Positions 46,458-56,900 of a stretch of 64,000 bases of DNA are shown here, piece after piece. A model generated the notes under the pieces. That model made no database searches and was not told where the DNA came from. It saw only the letters and a list, made by a program, of their open reading frames with translations. The stretch is from Alteromonas sp. KC3 (GTDB taxonomy: Bacteria > Pseudomonadota > Gammaproteobacteria > Enterobacterales > Alteromonadaceae), in NCBI RefSeq assembly GCF_016756315.1, contig NZ_AP024235.1:2542001-2606000 (forward strand), in the 5' to 3' direction. The number at the start of each line of letters is the position of its first letter. Within the stretch, counting starts at the first letter, position 1. A program made the translations under genes and the position numbers.

Positions 46458-49151
46458 TTAGAACTCTACAGCCAGTCGTGCATATATCTGGCGTCCACGA
46501 GGGTCGTGAACTTTTGAGTCAAAACCACTGTTAGTAAATACTTGCGGTGGCTCTTCATCAAACAAGTTTATACCGCCCACAGTTAATACATAGCTTTGCT
46601 CAGTATTAAACACACTGCCCAAGTCGATATTATACTGCGCATCAACGGTAACTATGCTGTCAATTTCATAGAAACCATTCGCGCAACCGCCTGTGTTGGA
46701 TGTGCCATCTGCGCAGTTTTGATCATCATCGTACGAAGAAATGTATCGCACAAATAGATTTGCAGCGTGTACATCATGTTGCCAAGCCAAACCAATGTTC
46801 ATTCGCAACTCTGGTGACGATACACCGATGTTATTGAAGTTACGGCGACCGGCACCGTCAACATTACCCGCTTGTGGATCCATCAAGTCATACTTAGTGA
46901 TATACGTTGCGTGTATTGACGGCGTAAAGTTACCTAACTCTGTTTCCATCTTGTAGCTAGTGACAAAGTCAATACCTGACGTTTCAAGTGAACTTGCATT
47001 TACATAAGTATTGTTAATTTGAAGTACAGGACCACTTACTGGGTCGCCAGCACGAACAATTCTGTCGGTATCTGTTGGGTCTGCATTAAGCAGTGCTTGT
47101 GCATTTTCTTGGATGATCAAATCTTCGAATTCAAAGTTCCAATAGTCAACCTCTACCGACAAGTCTCTAAATGGCTCGTAAGAGAAGCCAATGTTATATG
47201 CCGTAGACTCTTCTGGCTTCAGATCCTCATTACCCACCGTGCGAACCGCCACAAAAGCTTGTGCCCCCTGAACAGGGTCAACCACCTGCTGTAATGACGT
47301 GGCTCCCCCCTGTGCAAGGAATACCGTTGGCGCTCTAAACGACGTTGATATTGAACCACGTAGCGAGAATTCATCTGATGCGCGCCAAGAAACCGCAAGT
47401 TTAGGGTCTACTGTGCTGCCAATATTGCCGCCATAATCTTCATAGCGGACAGCAACTTGCACATCTAATTCATCGTTTATTGGCAACGCTAATTCACCGA
47501 AAGCAGCCCATACATCTTGGCTTCCATCTAAATCAGGGTTACCGATAACAAAGGTGAAGCTATCTTGGTTAGACAGTTCGTCGTAATCTTGCGACAACTT
47601 ATTTTCTCGATACTGAATACCAAGTGCCAGTGCTGCATAGCCCCCACCCATTTCAAACGTATCAAATGACGTAAATGCCTCGAACACTTCAAGATCGGCT
47701 TTCGAATCGATAACTTGCTTACCCGTGAATGAACTAATTACATAGTCAGAGTTCGGCGCGCTTGTATATGAGGTTGCAAAAGGATTAAAGAATTCACAGC
47801 TTCCTTGACCAGGCGCACCTAATACCGGATTACAGTCTGAACCGCCAAATCCTAGTAACGCTAACTGGAACTCAGTGTTAAGCACATCAGGTACCGAGAA
47901 TAAGAAGTCGTTCACCGCGCGAGTGTAGCTCACTTCCCAGAAACCTGAGTCAGTGACACCTTGCAAATTAGTACTAAAACGGAACGTATCCGATTCGGTA
48001 TTTGCTGCATCACCAGGTTGACCGTTACCTTCAGCACGTCCAAAAAACGCTACTGAACGACCAAATGGATTTTGTGGGTGATAATCAGGTACGACAGGCG
48101 CAGTAAGAATTGGAAAACTTGGTGCACCACCACGCTCAGCACGGTTTCTTGCCATGCCTATTTCAGTTGTCCACGTAATATCGTCGGTAAATTCGTATTC
48201 TGCACGTGTATACGCGTTTATACGACTTTCGTCAGGAACATATGAATAATATGGACCAAAATCAAATCCACACAAACCAACATCAAGACCAGGAACCGTA
48301 CCCTCTGGCGCAAGCACTTGTGGATAGCCCCCAAATTCTTCACATCCATATGGGTCAATTACGGGAACGCCTGGTGCAATAAAGAAGCTCGCTGGATTAC
48401 CTAGTGCACTCGTGTCGTCTTGGGGACGACTTAAACGTCTATCATTTATAAACAACGGTGAGCGGTTTGTGTAGCTTATCGCAGCAATTACGTTCCCCTT
48501 GTCTCCCGTTGCTCCCCAAAGACCTTGAAGAATGTACTCTTTGTTATCGCCATGCGCGCCATCTTGATAATCAACGCTAACCATGGCACCGTCGTAATTG
48601 CGCTTGGTGATAAAGTTAACAACCCCAGCAACGGCATCTGAACCATACAGCGCTGAAGCACCGTCTTTAACAACTTCCATTCGGTCAATGGCAATCATTG
48701 GCACAAGTGAACTGGTGTCAACAAAGTTTAAGCCTTCATTAGTCGGCTGTGCATTAACTACTTGGCGTTTGTTGTTCAGCAGTACTAACGTTGATGCTAC
48801 ACCCAAGCCCCTAAGGTTAATATTAGATGTACCAGCGGTTGCGTTTTGCGTAAACGCATCAGGGTTATTCTCAGCACCAGTATTAATTGTGAGTGTTTGT
48901 GTGATATCAGCGATATTTTTAGCACCAATGGCATCAATCGCCACGCTGTCTACCACAGCAAGTGGTGAAGGAGATTCAAAGTTTTCGCTACGGCGTACGA
49001 AACTGCCGGTAACGAGAATAAGCTCTACATCCTTTTTCGCTTCTTTCTCGCTTTCTGTATCAGCATCCTGAGCCGTTGCAAGAAAAGGAGAACAAAACAG
49101 TGCAGTGCCAACCATTGCAGCAACTGCGGTCTTACGCGTTTTCAATTTCAT
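46458..49151 (-). CDS. TonB-dependent outer-membrane receptor (large nutrient-type)
   Basis: 897 residues. A signal peptide (cleaved after ATA) precedes the plug (about 45-165, VELILVTGSFVRR, NINLRGLGVASTLVLLNNKR and DRMEVVKDGASALYGSDAVAGVVN), then the barrel ending in ARLAVEF. This plug type is common in marine gammaproteobacteria and is used for peptides, oligosaccharides or vitamins rather than siderophores. The ligand is not determinable. It is monocistronic with a long upstream region holding a GntR-like palindrome. Confidence 0.93.
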   Translation of the reverse strand: MKLKTRKTAVAAMVGTALFCSPFLATAQDADTESEKEAKKDVELILVTGSFVRRSENFESPSPLAVVDSVAIDAIGAKNIADITQTLTINTGAENNPDAFTQNATAGTSNINLRGLGVASTLVLLNNKRQVVNAQPTNEGLNFVDTSSLVPMIAIDRMEVVKDGASALYGSDAVAGVVNFITKRNYDGAMVSVDYQDGAHGDNKEYILQGLWGATGDKGNVIAAISYTNRSPLFINDRRLSRPQDDTSALGNPASFFIAPGVPVIDPYGCEEFGGYPQVLAPEGTVPGLDVGLCGFDFGPYYSYVPDESRINAYTRAEYEFTDDITWTTEIGMARNRAERGGAPSFPILTAPVVPDYHPQNPFGRSVAFFGRAEGNGQPGDAANTESDTFRFSTNLQGVTDSGFWEVSYTRAVNDFLFSVPDVLNTEFQLALLGFGGSDCNPVLGAPGQGSCEFFNPFATSYTSAPNSDYVISSFTGKQVIDSKADLEVFEAFTSFDTFEMGGGYAALALGIQYRENKLSQDYDELSNQDSFTFVIGNPDLDGSQDVWAAFGELALPINDELDVQVAVRYEDYGGNIGSTVDPKLAVSWRASDEFSLRGSISTSFRAPTVFLAQGGATSLQQVVDPVQGAQAFVAVRTVGNEDLKPEESTAYNIGFSYEPFRDLSVEVDYWNFEFEDLIIQENAQALLNADPTDTDRIVRAGDPVSGPVLQINNTYVNASSLETSGIDFVTSYKMETELGNFTPSIHATYITKYDLMDPQAGNVDGAGRRNFNNIGVSSPELRMNIGLAWQHDVHAANLFVRYISSYDDDQNCADGTSNTGGCANGFYEIDSIVTVDAQYNIDLGSVFNTEQSYVLTVGGINLFDEEPPQVFTNSGFDSKVHDPRGRQIYARLAVEF

Positions 49152-49571
49152 AGTGTGATTCCAAATCTGGGCTTATCACTACCGGCTTTACTACACACAC
49201 GCTCCGCTAGTAACAGGCTATTCGATTTCGTGTTGTTATTGTGTGAGGCACCGCTCATCGGAAACCTACACAATTGATACTATGCTTGAAATTTAAGTTT
49301 GTAAATTTATTGTGAATAATATGTTTACATCAATTTTACACATGGTCAGACCAGACATACTTATGGTGAAGTAATGCTAAACACGCGTTCAGTAACTCTT
49401 GTTACTGTGAATATGTTGCCAAAACCATGAAATATCTTCCCATCGGTCGGTTTACCAATGCACTTAATAAACATAAATAGACAATATTTTCAGCAACTTA
49501 AAACTCATTAAAGGCAGGAATAGTTCTTGATTACCCTTACTCATTGAATAAGTCATTGCATTAAGGTGTTT
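49152..49571. other. Intergenic region upstream of TonB receptor and mscS-like gene
   Basis: About 420 bp between divergent genes. The clearest element is the 11-bp palindrome at 49343-49353. AT-rich promoter-like sequence lies at 49290-49340. No RNA gene or further repeat was recognised. Confidence 0.45.
49343..49353. promoter_or_regulatory. Palindrome TGGTCAGACCA, candidate GntR-type operator
   Basis: Perfect 11-bp palindrome of the TGGTC-N-GACCA form used by FCD-type GntR regulators, about 190 bp before the receptor start. No GntR gene is in this window. Confidence 0.35.
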
Positions 49572-50570
49572 ATGGAATTTCCCAAAGTTGATGAGATTTA
49601 CAAGCTGTTGAGTGAAAAGCTCGAAACTTGGGTAGAGAGTGCAATAACGACTTTGCCGAATATTGTTGTCGCATTTTTGATTGCAATTGTATTCGGCGTA
49701 CTCGCTAAGATCATAGGCAATGTCGTTGGAAAACTCATGCGACGTACTTTTGAGTCACGGCAAATAGCGGGGCTACTAACCTCAATCATTAAAACAATAA
49801 TCATTGTAGCGGGTATTTTTATCGCGCTTGATTTTGTTGGGCTTAAAGGAACCGTCACCTCTTTATTAGCAGGTGCAGGTATTGTGGGATTGGCAATTGG
49901 CTTTGCCTTCCAAGACATGACCGAAAATTTTATTGCCGGCGTCGCTATGGGCATTCGCAAGCCCTTTGATATCGGAGATGTTATTGAAGCTGAAGGCGTA
50001 TTCGGTAACGTTAAAGAAATAAATCTGCGTAATACATTAGTTGAAACCTTCTATGGTCAATTAGAAGTTATTCCGAACAAGATCCTTTTTAGAAATATCC
50101 TTACCAACTATTCGTATTTAGGTTATCGCAGAATAGAAATACCAGTTGGTATTTCCTACGCTGACGACATCGAAACTGCGGCAAGCGTTATTACTGATGC
50201 CATGAACGACAAAGACTACGTTATCAAGAAAGATGAAACGGCGGTATATGCAGAGTCGTTCGGAGACTCTTCAATTAACTTATTATTATGGTTTTGGATC
50301 CGCTATCCCGGTGATCCCGGCTTTATGTTTGTTCGCCACGATGCAATCAATACAGTAAAAACCGTGCTGGAAGAGAACGACATATTAATCCCATTCCCCA
50401 TCAGAACGCTGGACTTTAATGCCAAGGGTGGTGACAAACTCAATGCTATGTTAGCTAAATCAGAAAACAGTACATCTGATTCTGAGAGCAATAGCAATAA
50501 GCAATCCTCTGCTGCAGAACGCTCCCATCAAGATGGAAACGGTGGAAAAGCATCTACTGTGCAGGAATAA
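49572..50570 (+). CDS. Small-conductance mechanosensitive channel (MscS family)
   Basis: 332 residues from the ATG at 49572, five bases after AAGG; a GTG two codons upstream is less well placed. Three helices (about 25-45, 66-86 and 92-115) lead into the pore helix, with the Gly/Ala-rich TSLLAGAGIVGLAIGFAFQD motif. The beta domain (PFDIGDVIEAEGVFGNVKEI) and alpha/beta cytoplasmic cage follow. A Ser/Asn-rich tail ends the protein. It releases solutes on hypo-osmotic shock. A small entericidin-like lipoprotein gene follows by 80 bp on the same strand. Confidence 0.94.
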   Translation: MEFPKVDEIYKLLSEKLETWVESAITTLPNIVVAFLIAIVFGVLAKIIGNVVGKLMRRTFESRQIAGLLTSIIKTIIIVAGIFIALDFVGLKGTVTSLLAGAGIVGLAIGFAFQDMTENFIAGVAMGIRKPFDIGDVIEAEGVFGNVKEINLRNTLVETFYGQLEVIPNKILFRNILTNYSYLGYRRIEIPVGISYADDIETAASVITDAMNDKDYVIKKDETAVYAESFGDSSINLLLWFWIRYPGDPGFMFVRHDAINTVKTVLEENDILIPFPIRTLDFNAKGGDKLNAMLAKSENSTSDSESNSNKQSSAAERSHQDGNGGKASTVQE

Positions 50571-50650
50571 AAAGTGTGAATGTCATGAATGTAGAACTGC
50601 TTTCGCACCAAATGAATGACTAAACAATAGAGTAATAAAAGGAGCAACAC

Positions 50651-50815
50651 ATGGAGTTAATTAAGATGTCAAAACTAAAGAATGTATTTTTTATGTTGGT
50701 ACTTGCTAGCGGTCTTGGTGGTTTAGGCGGATGCGCTACTGTAGAAGGTGCAGGAAAAGACATACAAAGTGCAGGCGAAGCCATTGAAGAAGGTGCAGAA
50801 GAAGCTTCTAATTAA
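50651..50815 (+). CDS. Entericidin-like small lipoprotein
   Basis: 54 residues. ATG is preceded by AGGAG eight bases upstream. A hydrophobic signal leads to the lipobox GLGGC, then the family-typical ATVEGAGKDIQSAGEAIEEG and a short acidic end. In E. coli entericidins A and B are an antidote/toxin pair of cell-envelope lipoproteins; only one such gene is present here. The amphipathic mature peptide would sit on the membrane. It lies just after the MscS gene and before a convergent hydratase gene. Confidence 0.85.
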   Translation: MELIKMSKLKNVFFMLVLASGLGGLGGCATVEGAGKDIQSAGEAIEEGAEEASN

Positions 50816-50903
50816 TTTAGACTTCACATTTATCGCCGTCATTTTAAAGACCAAAAGAGGCATCACGTTTCTTTTGGTCTCTTAGTTTCTCAGCATGATA
50901 AAT

Positions 50904-51353
50904 TTAAGGTCTAAGCACTGCCAACATTAAAAAACTTCCCACAAGCGCAGCGTTGCCCGACGATTTCAATATACACTTGCCATCAACTTTAAATAGTTTC
51001 CCCTGTGGTTTTTCCACAGTCTCACTTAGCGTGAATGTGTATTTCACTGCATCACCACTTTTGACAGGCTCTAAAAAGCGCAGTTTATCAATTCCATAGT
51101 TGATCATAGAAGCCACTTTTTCGCTTGGCGCGATAACTTCACCAAATGCTTTTGGCATAAGACTAGCGGTCAAAAAGCCATGCGCTATCGTAGTGCCAAA
51201 AGGACTTTCGCTTTTGCATCGCTCACTATCGAGATGAATCCACTGATGATCACCTGTCGCATCAGCAAATTGATTAATCATATTTTGCGTTACTTCTAAC
51301 CAGTCGGGCTGTGTAAGCACATCCCCTACAGCTAAATCTATGAGAGTTTTCAT
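50904..51353 (-). CDS. MaoC-like (R)-specific enoyl-CoA hydratase
   Basis: 149 residues with a single hot-dog fold. The catalytic motif FADATGDHQWIHLD (Asp and His, about 29-42) and GTTIAHGFLTASLMP (about 53-67) are diagnostic of hydratase 2/MaoC proteins. It hydrates trans-2-enoyl-CoA to (R)-3-hydroxyacyl-CoA, feeding lipid or polyhydroxyalkanoate metabolism. No other acyl-CoA genes lie beside it. It is divergent from the LysR gene 200 bp away, which may regulate it. Confidence 0.9.
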   Translation of the reverse strand: MKTLIDLAVGDVLTQPDWLEVTQNMINQFADATGDHQWIHLDSERCKSESPFGTTIAHGFLTASLMPKAFGEVIAPSEKVASMINYGIDKLRFLEPVKSGDAVKYTFTLSETVEKPQGKLFKVDGKCILKSSGNAALVGSFLMLAVLRP

Positions 51354-51556
51354 ATTTCAGTCCAATGAACATTAATCTAAGACAAAACTACTATTATTAG
51401 CTTGAATGTTTCAATTAACTTTTAATAATAGGTATTTATAAATATTCTTGTTACACTAACGTAAATTATTCGTAGAAGCTATGTAGCATTTAGGCGAGCG
51501 CCAAAGCTTCAGTGTCTATTGGCTTATTCAGAGCACTCGCGCTTAAAGGATTAGTT

Positions 51557-52459
51557 ATGAATCTCAATAGAATCGATTTAAATCTCTTCGCGGTATTTGA
51601 CGCTATTTATACAGCAGGCAGTCTCACGAAAGCCGCTGACGTATTGTGTATTACTCAGCCTGCGGTAAGCAATTCGTTAGCGAGACTAAGAGAAATGCTC
51701 AACGATCCGCTATTTGTTCGCACCGGGCATAGCATGACGCCAACACCCGTTGCGCAAAACATTATCGTCCCTGCTAGACAAGCGTTAGCGCTTTTGAGAA
51801 AAAGCGTACAAGAAAGCCATACTTTCGACCCCCTTACTGCAGAAAAGTCATTTAATTTTGCAAGCCGAGATTTGTTAGAAGCGAGTATCATGCCTCGTCT
51901 GGTTGCGCGACTACAAAACTTGGCACCCAATATTGCTTTGACCAACTATGAAATTCCAAGGAGCCAGGTGGTTTCGGCAATGGCAGCTGGCACGCTCGAC
52001 TTTTTTGCTGATGCCTCAACGTTCACAGACCCACACCTGTGCAAAGAAAAAATCGCTCAAGACAGATTTGTTGTCCTTGCAAGAAAAAATCACCCAGCAC
52101 TTAAAAATGGCCTCGACTTAGACACTTTTTTACGGTTAGGCCATATCAATGTATCTCAACGTAAATCTGGAGCGGGTCCAATCGATATCGCATTGGATAA
52201 AATGGGTAAACGTAGAAAAGAAGTAATGCGAGGCCAACATTTCTTAACGGTTCCCAGTACTATAGTGAAGACTGACCTTATCGCTTGCTTACCGTTTCAT
52301 TTAGCGAAACACTACGACCTGGCAATCTACGAGATGCCGTTTGACCTTCAACCTGTTGAGTACTTCCTTTACTGGCACGTAAGTGCAGACCACGATTACG
52401 CGCATATGTGGATGCGTGAACAAATTATGGAAGTCGCCAGCAACTTCAAGCCACACTAA
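51557..52459 (+). CDS. LysR-family transcriptional regulator
   Basis: 300 residues from the ATG at 51557, which has AAAGGA six bases upstream and gives the standard LysR N-terminus (MNLNRIDLNLFAVFDAIYTA). An upstream in-frame start is less likely. The helix-turn-helix reads GSLTKAADVLCITQPAVSNSL. The co-inducer domain (about 90-300) has no recognisable ligand motif. LysR proteins often control the divergent neighbour, here the MaoC-like gene. Confidence 0.92.
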   Translation: MNLNRIDLNLFAVFDAIYTAGSLTKAADVLCITQPAVSNSLARLREMLNDPLFVRTGHSMTPTPVAQNIIVPARQALALLRKSVQESHTFDPLTAEKSFNFASRDLLEASIMPRLVARLQNLAPNIALTNYEIPRSQVVSAMAAGTLDFFADASTFTDPHLCKEKIAQDRFVVLARKNHPALKNGLDLDTFLRLGHINVSQRKSGAGPIDIALDKMGKRRKEVMRGQHFLTVPSTIVKTDLIACLPFHLAKHYDLAIYEMPFDLQPVEYFLYWHVSADHDYAHMWMREQIMEVASNFKPH

Positions 52460-52472
52460 AATGTTAACGGTT

Positions 52473-52506
52473 GCCTTGTAGTGACACACCTTACAAGGCG
52501 CCTTTT
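52473..52506 (+). terminator. Terminator after LysR gene
   Basis: GCCTTGTA and TACAAGGC around an 11-nt loop followed by GCCTTTT. Confidence 0.65.
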
Positions 52507-52597
52507 AGTATCGCTTTGCCGTCATAGCGCGCACCGCCAACAACCAAACCAAGACTTTGATTATTATAGATTTTTCAGCAAAAAAACCTCTTAATTA

Positions 52598-52613
52598 GTA
52601 TCCACTTTAATAC
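52598..52613 (+). promoter_or_regulatory. GTAT-N8-ATAC palindrome, DUF3718 copy 1
   Basis: GTAT-ccacttta-ATAC, 112 bp before the coding start. The same half-sites and N8 spacing occur upstream of all five DUF3718 genes. Confidence 0.55.
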
Positions 52614-52709
52614 CTGTGTATTACCCTGATTATTTTCTACCCTCGAATTTTAACGTTTAATTATTATCAAGCAAAGAATCGTTCTTATGCTGATTGTAGG
52701 ATATTGACC

Positions 52710-53099
52710 ATGTTGAAAATCGTAAAAACTTCAGTTGTTGTTGGTGCATTAGCACTTTCTAATTTTGCTCATGCCGATGTAAGCGAAGCGTTAGCAAATA
52801 TTTGTACTATTGTGCAAGCAGATGACAAAGGCGAATTGCGCAAGAAGATGCGTGCAGTAGAAGCCGACTATCGCTTAAAACTGGGCGATTATTATTCAGG
52901 TATCAGTTGTAGCGGCAATAGCCTGATCCGCACTGCGATGTTAAGTAACGCAGTTGAAACGGGCGAACTACTTGTTAAAAAGATGCCAAAAGGCGATTTA
53001 GAAGCACCTGAAGCTGATGGCAAAACGCTACAAGCGTGGGTAGTGGAGAATGGTCTTCAAGATAGTCCAATCGCGGCAGTTATCAGCGCTCGTCTGTAA
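52710..53099 (+). CDS. DUF3718-type small secreted protein, copy 1
   Basis: 129 residues starting MLKIVKTSVVVGALALSNFA at the ATG preceded by TAGGA eight bases upstream (as in its paralogs). A signal peptide is cleaved after AHA. The mature protein of about 106 residues has two cysteines (one in NICTIVQ, one in GISCSG), presumably a disulfide, and a charged KGELRKKMR segment. DUF3718 has no known function. It is the first of five paralogs in 11 kb, with the conserved upstream palindrome and 3' hairpins. Confidence 0.85.
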   Translation: MLKIVKTSVVVGALALSNFAHADVSEALANICTIVQADDKGELRKKMRAVEADYRLKLGDYYSGISCSGNSLIRTAMLSNAVETGELLVKKMPKGDLEAPEADGKTLQAWVVENGLQDSPIAAVISARL

Positions 53100-53106
53100 T
53101 AATTTT

Positions 53107-53185
53107 CACGCCATGTGAAGTCAATTCAACATGGTTGCAGGGGTATCTCTGCACGGTAAGAAGCGACCTTCGGGTCGCTTTTTAT
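53107..53185 (+). terminator. Three-hairpin 3' UTR with terminator, DUF3718 copy 1
   Basis: Hairpin I is CCATG-TGAA/TTCA-a-CATGG with one bulged A. Hairpin II is TGCAG...CTGCA. The terminator is GCGACC-ttcg-GGTCGC plus a T-run. The same three-part order follows every DUF3718 copy. Confidence 0.75.
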
Positions 53186-53278
53186 TTTTTCACTCTGTCA
53201 AATTTCTCATTTAGCTTGAAATAGCATCAACAAAAAGACGGTTTTTTTTCAACCTATCAAATACATAACGTCTTTAAC

Positions 53279-53294
53279 GTATTAAATCGAATAC
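53279..53294 (+). promoter_or_regulatory. GTAT-N8-ATAC palindrome, DUF3718 copy 2
   Basis: GTAT-taaatcga-ATAC within the longer CGTATT/AATACG inverted repeat, 113 bp before the start. Confidence 0.6.
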
Positions 53295-53391
53295 GCGGTT
53301 ATCACCTTCCATGTTTTTCTGTGGCCAATCTTTTACTTTAATACAGGGGTCGAGTAAGTATCCGTTAACCAAATTTTGAAGGAATTTAACC

Positions 53392-53784
53392 ATGTTGAAA
53401 ATTGTTAAAACTTCTCTTGTTATTGCAGCAACACTAGGTGTGTCAGGTATGGCACAAGCAGATGTAAACGAAGCACTAGCCAACATTTGCACTATCGTTC
53501 AAGCAGACGACAAAGGCGAACTACGTAAAAAAATGCGTGCTGTAGAGTCGGACTATCGTTTGAAGCTGCGAGACTATTATTCAGGCGTAAGCTGCGGAGG
53601 TAACAGCCTTATCCGTACGGCTCTACTGAGCAACGCAGTAGAAGCAGGTGAACTGCTTGTTAAAAAGATGCCTAAAAGCGACCTAGCTGCACCTGAAGCA
53701 GATGGCAAAACACTACAAGCATGGGTGGCTGAAAATGGCTTGCAAGACAGCCCAATTGCAGCGGTAATTAACGACCGTCTATAA
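53392..53784 (+). CDS. DUF3718-type small secreted protein, copy 2
   Basis: 130 residues, ATG eight bases after AAGGA. The signal peptide is cleaved after AQA near residue 23, and the cysteines are Cys33 and Cys68. The mature part is very close to copy 1, differing mainly by exchanges such as Ser/Ala, so the two arose by tandem duplication. It is separated from copy 1 by copy 1's 3' UTR and its own upstream palindrome, hence independently transcribed. Confidence 0.85.
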   Translation: MLKIVKTSLVIAATLGVSGMAQADVNEALANICTIVQADDKGELRKKMRAVESDYRLKLRDYYSGVSCGGNSLIRTALLSNAVEAGELLVKKMPKSDLAAPEADGKTLQAWVAENGLQDSPIAAVINDRL

Positions 53785-53791
53785 ACATATT

Positions 53792-53867
53792 CACGCCATG
53801 TGAAATCAGTTCAACATGGTTGCAGAGCAATCTGCACTTCAAGAAGCGGCCCACGGGCCGCTTTTTT
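53792..53867 (+). terminator. Three-hairpin 3' UTR with terminator, DUF3718 copy 2
   Basis: CCATG-TGAA/TTCA-a-CATGG, then TGCAG...CTGCA, then GCGGCC/GGCCGC with a T-run. The terminator stem differs in sequence from copy 1 but keeps its pairing. Confidence 0.75.
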
Positions 53868-53979
53868 CTTTGTGTTATGATGCCTAATTTGCTCCAATCA
53901 TTGCGACTAATTATTACTAAAACTCAAGTCATATTTTAGGTATATTGCTTGGTTGAATTTACTGTGTGAAATGGATTTT

Positions 53980-56900
53980 ATGAAATCAGTCTTTACCTTT
54001 GTTGTTATTGTTGTTGGTTTATTCTCGTTTGGGGCGTTAAGCGCAGAAACTGAAGGTTATCGCAATACCCCTACCCCAGACTGGGTAAAAAAACGCGTGC
54101 TTGACACCACCACGCCAATTCCTGTGGACCTTATTTCTAGCGGCGTTTTCTATCGTGTGGTTGACGATCAAATAAAGGTAACAAGCGAGGGAGAAAAGCA
54201 ATACTACACGCGAATTGCACAAACAGTCGCTAACGCAAAAGGGTTGGATGGCAGTTCGCAGATTGAAATTCACTTTGATCCCACTTATGAATCACTTTTG
54301 ATCCACGATATTAGCGTTGTAAGAGACGGTGAACGTGTTAGTCGATTAGAAAGTGCTGATATTTCTTTATTCAACAGCGAGCAAGATTTTGAGCGTCGCA
54401 TCTACGATGGCACAATCACTTACAATGCAATTTTAGACGATGTTTTAGTTGGCGATACGGTTGACTTTAGCTATTCAATTATTGGCAGTAACCCCGTCTA
54501 TCGAGGTATTTTTTCAACTGGCCGCACACTAGTATGGAATATTCCGGTAGAAGACCAATACCATCGTGTTTTGTGGGGTAAATCCTCCCCTCTCTACGTA
54601 AGCCAGCGAAACGGACAGACCCCAGTTACGAAAACGCAAAGCGACGGTTTCACCGATTACAGCGTACATATCGAAATGGTGCCTCCACAGCAATTCGACA
54701 ACCAGTCACCTGATTGGTTTTTACCGCGCCATCAAATAAATTATACCGAGATGCCCAGCTGGCAAGCCGTTAATGAGTGGGCCATGACCTTGTATCAAGA
54801 TTTAGGTGTGGACGACTCTGTCAAAGCAATCGCACAAGACATTAAAAACCAGACTGCATCCACAGAAGCGCAATTAGCAAAAGCGCTGAGCTACGTTCAA
54901 AACAACATACGCTACGTAGGAATAGAGATAGGTGCAAATTCTCACATACCGACACCATCGAAGGACACATTACGTCTAAAATATGGCGACTGCAAAGACA
55001 AGTCAGTATTGCTTCTTGCCATTATGCGTGAGCTTGGTATTACTGGATTCCCTGCATTGGTTAACACCGAAATAGGTAAGTCCCTCGATACGCTCCCCCC
55101 TGCAGTGACGCGCTTTGACCATGTTATTGTCAACGCAATTATTGACGATAAATCACTTTGGCTCGACCCAACAATGACAGATCAATTCGGGCCATTAGAT
55201 AACCTCTATCAACCTGACTTTGGGTACGCATTGGTAGTGAGAGAAAATGAAAAATCACTCACACAAATGAATGCCACAAGCATTTCAAATATTGATGTTA
55301 TAGAGACCTACGTTATTCCAAAAGACATCAAAGAGAACGCACAATTATATGTAAAGTCACAGTATTTAGGCTGGCAAGCGCAGCGCATTGTTTCTAATTA
55401 TGAGGAAGACGGTGCAGCAAGCCTAGAAAAGCAATATCTTGAGTACTATCAACGTGCATTTCCTAACGCAGCCGTGGCAACGCCACTTTCTTTGGTTGTC
55501 AACGCCGAAAACGGTAGGGCGACGCTCAATGAGCACTATGTAATTGAAAACGCTTTTACAGAAAGTGAACATGGTTTCGAAATGGATTTTTACGCAACCG
55601 ACGTGCGTAATCAACTGACTAAACCTAAAGTGATAAACCGCAACGCTCCCTACGCTCGCTCATTTCCAATGGACGTTGCTAATACGATAAAATTACAATT
55701 CGCTGACGACTCGTGGGCATTTGATGACGAGGAATTCTCTGAAGATAATCCGTACTTTAATTATCAATACAGTGCAACTTACAAAGATAAAACCCTTACG
55801 CTTTCGTATCAGTACAGTGCTAAAAAAGACCACGTTCCTGCCGATGAAATAGAAGAATATCTCGCAGCGAGAGACCGAGCTAGAGACTACTCAAGCTATA
55901 GTATTATTTGGTATAAGCGTAACAGTTCTTCCGACACAGCGCCCTCTTCAACCATTGAAAACACAAACACCTTTGATGAGTTTGCATTCTTAGGCTACCT
56001 CGCCATCGCGCTTATTGTACTTTTCATTTTAATGCTTATTGATTGGCGTTTAGCAGCCACATCTCGCAATGACAGTGAGCACTTGCGGTTTCAAGTCGTT
56101 CCACTTCCCAAATTTTTGCTAATGGGCATATTTACGTTTGGCTTATATTGTCACTATTGGGTTTATAGGAATTGGTTTTTAATAGAAAAACAAGATAACA
56201 AAGGCACCTGGCCAATTGCTCGAGGGATATTTGCACCGTTTTGGCTATATCCTCTTTACTGTAAACTGAAACAACATGCTGATAACGAGTCAGATTCACC
56301 ATCATTGTTTCCAACTCATATTGGCATACTTACAGCGGCGCTCTATTTTGTTATGTATTTTACAGTAAATACGATAGACGCAGCTGGAGCGGTTATACTT
56401 GAGACAGACCTACTCAGCGTCAGTATCATTTTATCAATGCTGCTTCCCTTACCTTTCGTACCTTATATTCGCTATATCAACAAAGTATACGCATCACACA
56501 ACCAAGACTGTAAAAACGGAGCCAAAATAGGTTTTAGGCATGTGTTGATTAGCGCTATATGCTTTCCATTTCTTATGCTTAGCATGGGGCAATTATTGAA
56601 TATTCTCCCTTCAGGTGATGTTGTTGAAGGAAGTGATTTATGGTCTCACGATATCGCCTTTATGTATCGCGAAAATCTTATCGAGGGAACAGAGCAAATT
56701 CAGTATTTTTATAGTGACGCAATACTTTTAAACCAATTAGATGGAAATGGTTATACCGACAAAAAAGTCTTTTCTTACTGGATTGATGACGAAGTGGGCT
56801 TAGTATCAGAATTTGCATCCTACAAAGATATTAAAGACATCGAGGTAGACTATTCCGACGATAAGCTTGAAGTCACCACTATAAAAATAGTACGAGAAGA

